DNA of 64,000 nucleotides from Pisolithus tinctorius (taxonomy: Eukaryota > Basidiomycota > Agaricomycetes > Boletales > Pisolithaceae): contig JANFAH010000004.1 in the NCBI GenBank assembly GCA_024663395.1, forward strand, positions 1,054,001 through 1,118,000. Reading direction: 5' to 3'. The stretch's first letter is position 1. Each line of letters opens with the position of its first letter. Positions 58,625 through 64,000 of this stretch are shown here, piece after piece. The position numbers and the translations under genes were made by a program. Below the pieces are notes generated by a model, which was not told where the DNA came from, did no database searches, and was given only the letters and a program-made list of their open reading frames with translations.

Positions 58625-59091
58625 GTTGCGCAGTAGCGTGTGGGGGATGAAGATGGGGACAGAGTACTTGTGGGTATTTCAAGCCCCTCCAAACTATCGC
58701 CGTAGTTGGCGGTGACTAGATTTGCAGCCAAGTGCTGAGAGAGCGGCCTGTGGATACGAGGATACGAGTAGCGACGGGGCATTGATAAGTCACCGGAATA
58801 TGCTGCTGTAAATACATCGACCGATCAAATTTACACCAAATGGGCGCACAGCAACAATACTTGCACTGCAATAATGCTGATGGTGAGAACCAGATTAAAT
58901 TGTATGGAGGGCCCTTTGAACAGAAGAATATTCTCTGGAGTACAGATTTGGTTTCATTAGGATTGTTGGAAGAGAGGTCTGCTGTCAGGCACGCTTCCCT
59001 CGGTCTAATTTGGTGTCCATGTGCACCCTACCCCTGGAGCTTGTAGACACAAGAACTCGCCGAGGTCACCGAAACCGTCAATATCGCACTT
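58625..59091. promoter_or_regulatory. Intergenic region upstream of EFM6
   Basis: About 470 bp between the divergent starts of the Ser-rich orphan and EFM6. No recognised motif. Confidence 0.4.
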
Positions 59092-60180
59092 ATGATGGTG
59101 GTCGAAAGCACACAACCATCGATTATCGATCCATTCGTTCTTGCCGACGAGATCGCTCTGAACGAGGCTCTGGACGCGCTCGACCCCCTTCGTCACCTCA
59201 GAAACCAAGATGACCCCGGCGATGACATCTTACTAGTTCCAACCCAGCCGCGTTCCGTTCAGAACCAATGCATTAATTTGACGTTCCCCAATCCTGCCCC
59301 GGAAGGCAGTTCCACAGCGATACAAATCACTCTCAGGGTTGACGCGTCTCCCGGATGTGGCGGGATAGCATGGCCAGCCGGCGAGGTAGGTGCTTTGCGA
59401 TCATAGAACTATCTCCGGTATGACACCGATCTAACGGATTCAGGTTCTCTCGAATTACATCGCTCTGCGGGGTGAACGGTACTGTCATGGAAAAACAATC
59501 TTGGAGCTGGGAAGCGGGACCGGTCTAGTCGGGCTGGTTGCTGGTGCGCTCGGTGGGCATGTCTGGATTACGGATCAAGCGTTTGTACTCGCTCCCTCAA
59601 AGCGCAAGGGTATATGACCCAGTGGTTGCTGTCTACTTCTCAGGCCACTACTCGGGATCATGAAAGATAATGTGAACGTGAACAACTTGCAATCCTTGGT
59701 CACGGTCGCCGAGCTCAACTGGTGTCGTGTATACGTTCCTTGCTGTATTCCGACTTACAAAGTATCAGGGGGGAAAATGTGCCATCAGATATTCCCCGCC
59801 CTGATATGATCCTGGCAGCGGATTGCGTGTATTATGAGCCGGCTTTCCCCCTTCTGGTTAAGACGCTATCAGAGCTCTCGGGAGAAAAAACGGAAATCTT
59901 ATTCTGTTACAAGAAGAGGAGAAAGGTAATGCATATCCTTTGTGCTGAGTTCCCTGGAAACTCAAAATCCCATAGGCCGACAAGCGTTTCTTTACTCTCC
60001 TTAAGAAGCAGTTCAACTGGAGAGAGGTACCAGAACCAGAGCCCCCTCCAAAGGGGTAGTACTGATTTGTATCACACGCAGGTTAACGATGATCCAAATC
60101 GAGAAAGCTATGCACGCGCGGCAATTTCACTGCTGCTGCTGACGAGAAGGGAGTTAGCTGTGTATGGTGATAAAGTCTAG
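59092..60180 (+). CDS. EFM6: Protein-lysine methyltransferase EFM6 (METTL21 family)
   Basis: SAM-dependent class I methyltransferase; yeast Efm6 methylates elongation factor eEF1A. Exon 1 ends after DASPGCGGIAWPAGE at 59385. The next exon holds the SAM motif ILELGSGTGLVGLVAGALG and VWITDQA, then PLLGIMKDNVNVNNL with VTVAELNW, then PDMILAADCVYYEPAFPLLV (family D-x-x-Y-type post-I region), LFCYKKRRK, ADKRFFTLLKKQFNW and a tail with ESYARAAISLLLLTRREL. Around six exons; borders near 59720-59760 and 60040-60085 are approximate. The start MMVVESTQPSIIDPF has a second adjacent ATG. The stop is TAG at 60178. Confidence 0.9.
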
Positions 60181-60459
60181 TGCCTTGAAGCTTAAATGTG
60201 TAGATAAGTAATCACCCTGCATGTCGCAGTACTTGATGGCACAATGGCAGCCCACATGGCATGATGTTGCCCATGTAGAAGCGCATCGATAAGGGGCAGG
60301 TGCAAACGAGAGTATGATAGGCCACGAGCAATCGACCCTGCATGGGCGGTGACAGGATCATGCGTGGTCCTACATAGATGCCCCACAGTTCCTAGTCTAG
60401 TCTGAGTCTGTTCTACGGTTTCGGGAACAGACGAATCAGCATGTCCCTGCAATGTAGTG

Positions 60460-60869
60460 TCAAGAGTCTGGTGGTATTGTCTTGATCTTCAAAAGCGGTT
60501 GGTTGTTGTAGCCGCGCACTGGAGACGACGTACTTGTAATCCATGTATTCCTCCGATTTCTTTCTTCAATACTTCAGTAACAAGCATGTGCTGTTTGACT
60601 GTTGGCAAGCCCCTGAACTTCTCACTTGCAACTTTGATTGCAAAAAAGGCACCACAGCCGCCTACAGTAAGAATTCGATATTAGTTCCTAGGGTAATGTT
60701 CCACACCAAGGACGGACGTACCTGACACGTCTTGCACCGCGAGTTCTGTCGGAGAAAAGCGCTCGGTCAACTTGGAGATGATGGCTTTCTCCATATCGGT
60801 CACTGACGTCGAGAGTGCTCGCGGCCAGGATGGCCTCGAAACAACTATTCTCCTCGTTAGCGAAAGCAT
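60460..60869 (-). CDS. Mitochondrial BolA-like protein (BOL3/BOLA3 type)
   Basis: Iron-sulfur cluster trafficking factor acting with monothiol glutaredoxin and NFU1. Three exons: a 5' part with a basic mitochondrial presequence ([19 protein letters not shown]) and [20 protein letters not shown]; a second exon [19 protein letters not shown] with [20 protein letters not shown]; and a last exon IKTIPPDS. The invariant C-terminal His of BolA is in KQHMLV and the GIHGLQIKTIPP ending is typical. Length about 105 residues. The start codon lies 158 bp from that of COX15 on the other strand, so they share a promoter. BOL1 versus BOL3 is inferred from the presequence. Confidence 0.9.
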
Positions 60870-60948
60870 GTTCGGGAGTTCACCGTATGTCCAGTGAAGG
60901 TAGAGAACCTGAAGAGTGGCGCTCGAGAGGCTCGCAGGGCTCTGCTTG

Positions 60949-60956
60949 TCACGTGA
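60949..60956. promoter_or_regulatory. TCACGTGA palindrome in the BolA/COX15 divergent promoter
   Basis: An E-box palindrome located between the two start codons (60869 and 61028), about 80 bp from each. It is the core recognised by Cbf1/USF-type bHLH factors in fungi. The same 8-mer occurs at 63974, 70 bp upstream of PRE5. Confidence 0.5.
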
Positions 60957-61027
60957 TTTTGAATTTCTGGTGCTGGCATCGGATTTGCCGTGTCAAAGTC
61001 ATCTGCTTGCTGCCTCGCAGACACCAA

Positions 61028-62672
61028 ATGCAAGCGAAGTTGGTGGACGCGCTCGCGCGTCCATGTATTCGAAATGGTTTTCGAACCATGCGAGGTTTTT
61101 CCTCGCTTTTTGGCCCACGGACTTCGTCAATCGGTTTGAAGCGTAACCCCATAATGAACCCACTTGATCCATTACCCCGCCTTCGATTACCTCCGTGGCG
61201 ATGTAACTCGGTCATCGCGTTCCATAAATCTACCAAGTTTGCAGAACTTGGTCCGCGCTTTTTCTCTTCCAATTCCGTCGGCCTAGGAGTTGGTGCATCG
61301 TCGTTGCCGGTACTTGCACCTCCAGCAGTCGGCCGGTGGCTTTTAGTCTCCTCCGCACTTGTTTTTGCGGTCATAGTTGTTGGAGGCGTTACGCGCCTCA
61401 CTGAGTCAGGTCTTAGCATTACGGAGTGGCGGCCTGTCACTGGTGTCCTGCCACCGCGGACTGCGGAAGACTGGAATGCGGAATTCGACAAATACAAGTC
61501 AACTCCTGAATTCAAACTGTCAGTCAGTCATGTTTTGAAGTGAGTCTGCGAACATCCTTTGTCTAACAGCTATTCTTAGGATGAACCACTCCATATCCCT
61601 GGATGAGTTTAAGAATATCTTTTACATGGAATGGGGACACCGCATCCTGGGGCGTCTGATTGGCATCACGTTTATTGCACCGCTAGCGTACTTTGCATTA
61701 CGGAAGAAACTATCACCATCGATGCCTGCCAAATTAAGCGGAATGGCCATTCTGATCGGTTTTCAGGGTGTCCTGGGATGGTACATGGTAAAGTCTGGTC
61801 TGGAGGACTCAATTATGGACACCCCAGGCGCAGTTCCGCGTGTATCGCAGTATCGTCTTGCTGCGCATCTCGGTACTGCACTTGTCTTGTACGGAGGTAT
61901 GCTTGCCACAGGACTGGCTGTAATACAAGATTGGAGATATGCACGCAGCGGGGCGTGGGGCGGCTCCAAGACCATGTCATGGGAGAGCGTATTATCAAAT
62001 CCGGTTATCAGATCGTTCACCAGGAAATCCCGTACTTTGACAGCATTAGTGTTTCTGACTGCCCTGTCAGGTCCGTCGAATCATTTACTGAGGTTCTAGC
62101 CGCTGATTTTTATGGATAGGTGCATTTGTGGCTGGATTGGATGCCGGGCTACTGTATAACGAGTTCCCTCTGATGGGCGGGCGCATTGTGCCTCCCATGG
62201 ATGAGTTGTTCTCTGCAGCATATGCCAAGGCCGCGGATAGATCCGATATTTGGTGGAGAAACATTTTTGAAAATCCAACTGCCGTTCAATTTGACCACCG
62301 ACTTTTGGTAAGTTATTTTCCATTTCCTTCGCACGAGTGGCCTTCTCAGATTACCCGCTCCAGGCCATGACAACGTATATGAGTACTTGTCTCCTATATC
62401 TGCATAGCCGTCGTAATGCGGTTCGCAGTCTGTTGCCACCCGCCGCTCGCAGGTCAATAACGGCAGCTTTTCTGATGGCCAATGTACAAGTGATACTTGG
62501 CTTGGCCACTCTTCTATATCTTGTACCCGTTCCTGTCGCAGCCGCGCACCAGGCAGGTAGTGTGGCACTGTTGAGCACGATGATCTCTACGCTGGTTGCA
62601 CTGCGCCGTCCAAGCATGGCAGCTCAGCTGTGGCGGAAAGCCAAAGCTAGCATGCCCCGAACCAGTCATTAA
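61028..62672 (+). CDS. COX15: Heme A synthase COX15
   Basis: Inner mitochondrial membrane enzyme that oxidises heme O to heme A for cytochrome c oxidase. Exons 61028-61539, 61580-62070, 62120-62307 and 62364-62672 join in phase to 499 residues. A basic presequence ([19 protein letters not shown]) is followed by the first helix with [18 protein letters not shown]. Heme-ligand histidines lie in [42 protein letters not shown] and [29 protein letters not shown] is the characteristic loop. All four His are present. An upstream ATG at 60815 overlaps the BolA gene and gives an unlikely leader. Confidence 0.96.
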
Positions 62673-62807
62673 TGTTGTACTCAGCTCGCTTCCCTCCTTT
62701 GTTCAGATAGTTGCTACATACAACACACCTTCCCCACTCATTGTCTAAATCGCGCGGGTTTCGAACGTTATACGAACAGCGGTTATACATACTAGTAAGT
62801 GTCACAA

Positions 62808-63904
62808 CTATCCGGTCATTTGTACATCTTCGTCTGCCGTTGCAGGGGCTACCGGTGCTCCATCACCTGGCTCCTTCCGATCCATGTTTTGTAGGTATAC
62901 TGCAACGGGTTCACCTTCGATAATGCGGAATTTACCTGGCGGAGATAACGGCTTTTCATGCAAACCGGTGGGCCCAATAATACCAATGGATGTGTTGTTC
63001 GCATTGAGTTCCTTGTCTTGCTGGAGGGTCTCCCTGAGTGCATGGAGACCATGTTTTATGAGCTCTTCCAGAGTACCTGCGTTGCAAGTGACAAGTAAGC
63101 CAATCTCAACGGACAGTAATAGAGCCAGCGAGACGAAACGAACAGTCTTCAAAACTCTTGTAATGCTTCTCGAGATAAGTCTTGGCACTCTGACTGCGCG
63201 CACCGATAGACATGGCGATGTATTCATACGAATTTCCGGATGGCGAGAATTCAAAGAGGTGCGGTCCGGACTGGTCTTGTCCAATGACAAGGAAACCGAC
63301 ACCGTAAGGTCGCCGACCGTATTCTTGGGTGTTCACTTGTGCCTCTGTTCACCTTGTATTTAAGGAAACCGGAGATACACAGGTATATATAAGGGACGTA
63401 CTGTCAGCGATAGTGGACACGAGACGGTTGACTGGCATTGGCCTGTTGAAGACCATGCGCTCACTCATAGCTTGTTGCCGCATAAAGTTGCTGTAGTATG
63501 ACACTCAACGTCGCGCTTCTCCAGCAAACCCGTACCGCCTCATACCTGAGTACTCGTGCGTCCGACGTCAGACCAGCAATAGCGATACCAACGTGGTCGT
63601 CTATTCGGAACATCTTCTGTTGGTACGATGCCAACTCTCCAGTGGAGCGCTGCTCGCCATCAGCGAGCGTGTTCATAGAGCGGGTAGTATTGAATTGACC
63701 TTCAGAGCCAAAAGGATGGCGTGTGTCTTTGATCGCAGGCCGACCGCTGCAGATCCTTGTTTGACGGCCTCAAGGGCATATTCGACCTGATGAAGACGGC
63801 CCTGGGGCGAAAAGACAGTATTATCCGAGTCGTAGGTATTCCTAAACTGCGCAAGTTGGTCACCATGCTAAACGGACAATCCGTTCGACCTGTCCACGTA
63901 CCAT
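62808..63904 (-). CDS. PRE5: 20S proteasome alpha-type subunit PRE5 (alpha 6, PSMA1)
   Basis: Alpha-ring subunit of the 20S proteasome. Exon 1 contributes only the ATG (63902-63904); an intron at 63847-63901 precedes [20 protein letters not shown] and [16 protein letters not shown]. Later exons: [87 protein letters not shown] and [19 protein letters not shown]. The C-terminal extension ([19 protein letters not shown]) is acidic. The alpha-type N-terminal signature and all secondary motifs match PSMA1. Six exons. A TCACGTGA box lies 70 bp upstream of the start. The stop, TAG at 62808, is 136 bp from the convergent COX15 stop. Confidence 0.94.
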
Positions 63905-63973
63905 CGTAGTAGAAGATATCTGAAGCTCAAACCTTGCATGTACAGGGTGACGCGTCTGCCTTGTATCGCGGAA

Positions 63974-63981
63974 TCACGTGA
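63974..63981. promoter_or_regulatory. TCACGTGA palindrome upstream of PRE5
   Basis: Same 8-bp palindrome as in the BolA/COX15 promoter, at 70 bp before the PRE5 start codon, close to the window end. Confidence 0.45.
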
Positions 63982-64000
63982 CTCTACCGTTGGTGCAGAC

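Noticed and set aside
60815..61027. Upstream ATG extending COX15 by 71 residues
   Set aside because: It overlaps the BolA coding region and gives a leader without presequence character; the ATG at 61028 gives a good mitochondrial presequence.

Overview
This window is nuclear DNA from a filamentous fungus, most likely a basidiomycete of the Agaricomycotina. Genes on both strands carry many short introns of about 48-70 nt with GT-AG ends and CTNAC-like branch sites. Several families have the form usual in basidiomycetes: a Zn2Cys6 regulator, an Atf1-type bZIP, a CON-6-like protein, and large low-complexity orphans. I found no prokaryotic features, tRNA or rRNA genes, CRISPR arrays or intact transposons. 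Gene models below were spliced by eye; most joins were checked for reading frame, and doubtful ones are flagged.

Layout. 1-4.0 kb: 3' part of nucleoporin NUP160/NUP120 (+), then 3.7 kb without a recognisable gene. 7.7-10.9 kb: Zn2Cys6 transcription factor (-), then 3.2 kb without a gene. 14.1-16.0 kb: multispan membrane protein (-). 16.8-19.0 kb: co-chaperone STI1 (+) with a perfect heat-shock element. 19.2-20.6 kb: aldo/keto reductase of the Ara2/L-galactose dehydrogenase type (-). 20.8-21.3 kb: NDUFA4-like respiratory subunit (-) with an 11-nt microexon. 21.4-22.7 kb: two diverged direct copies of non-coding sequence. 22.8-26.0 kb: the standout gene, a GDP-mannose 3,5-epimerase fused to two glycosyltransferase-like domains and membrane segments. 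27.6-31.2 kb: long coiled-coil/low-complexity protein (-).

31.4-53.6 kb is gene-dense housekeeping DNA: isochorismatase-like hydrolase, DUF1748 protein, OST2/DAD1, SOD-like mitoribosomal protein, AP-3 mu, glucokinase, Atf1-like bZIP, DUF3445/HODM-like protein, ISD11, RCF1, ATP synthase subunit d, GPC1, TAD1 and a CON-6-like protein. 53.6-59 kb is sparse, with two orphan genes. 59-64 kb holds EFM6, a BolA-like protein, COX15 and proteasome subunit PRE5, whose start codon forms a whole coding exon.

Themes. Seven genes encode mitochondrial proteins (NDUFA4-like, mS42-like, ISD11, RCF1, ATP7, BolA3-like, COX15), several as divergent pairs less than 250 bp apart. The epimerase fusion lies near an aldo/keto reductase of the family that oxidises L-galactose or D-arabinose, which hints at L-galactose or ascorbate-analogue metabolism but does not prove it.
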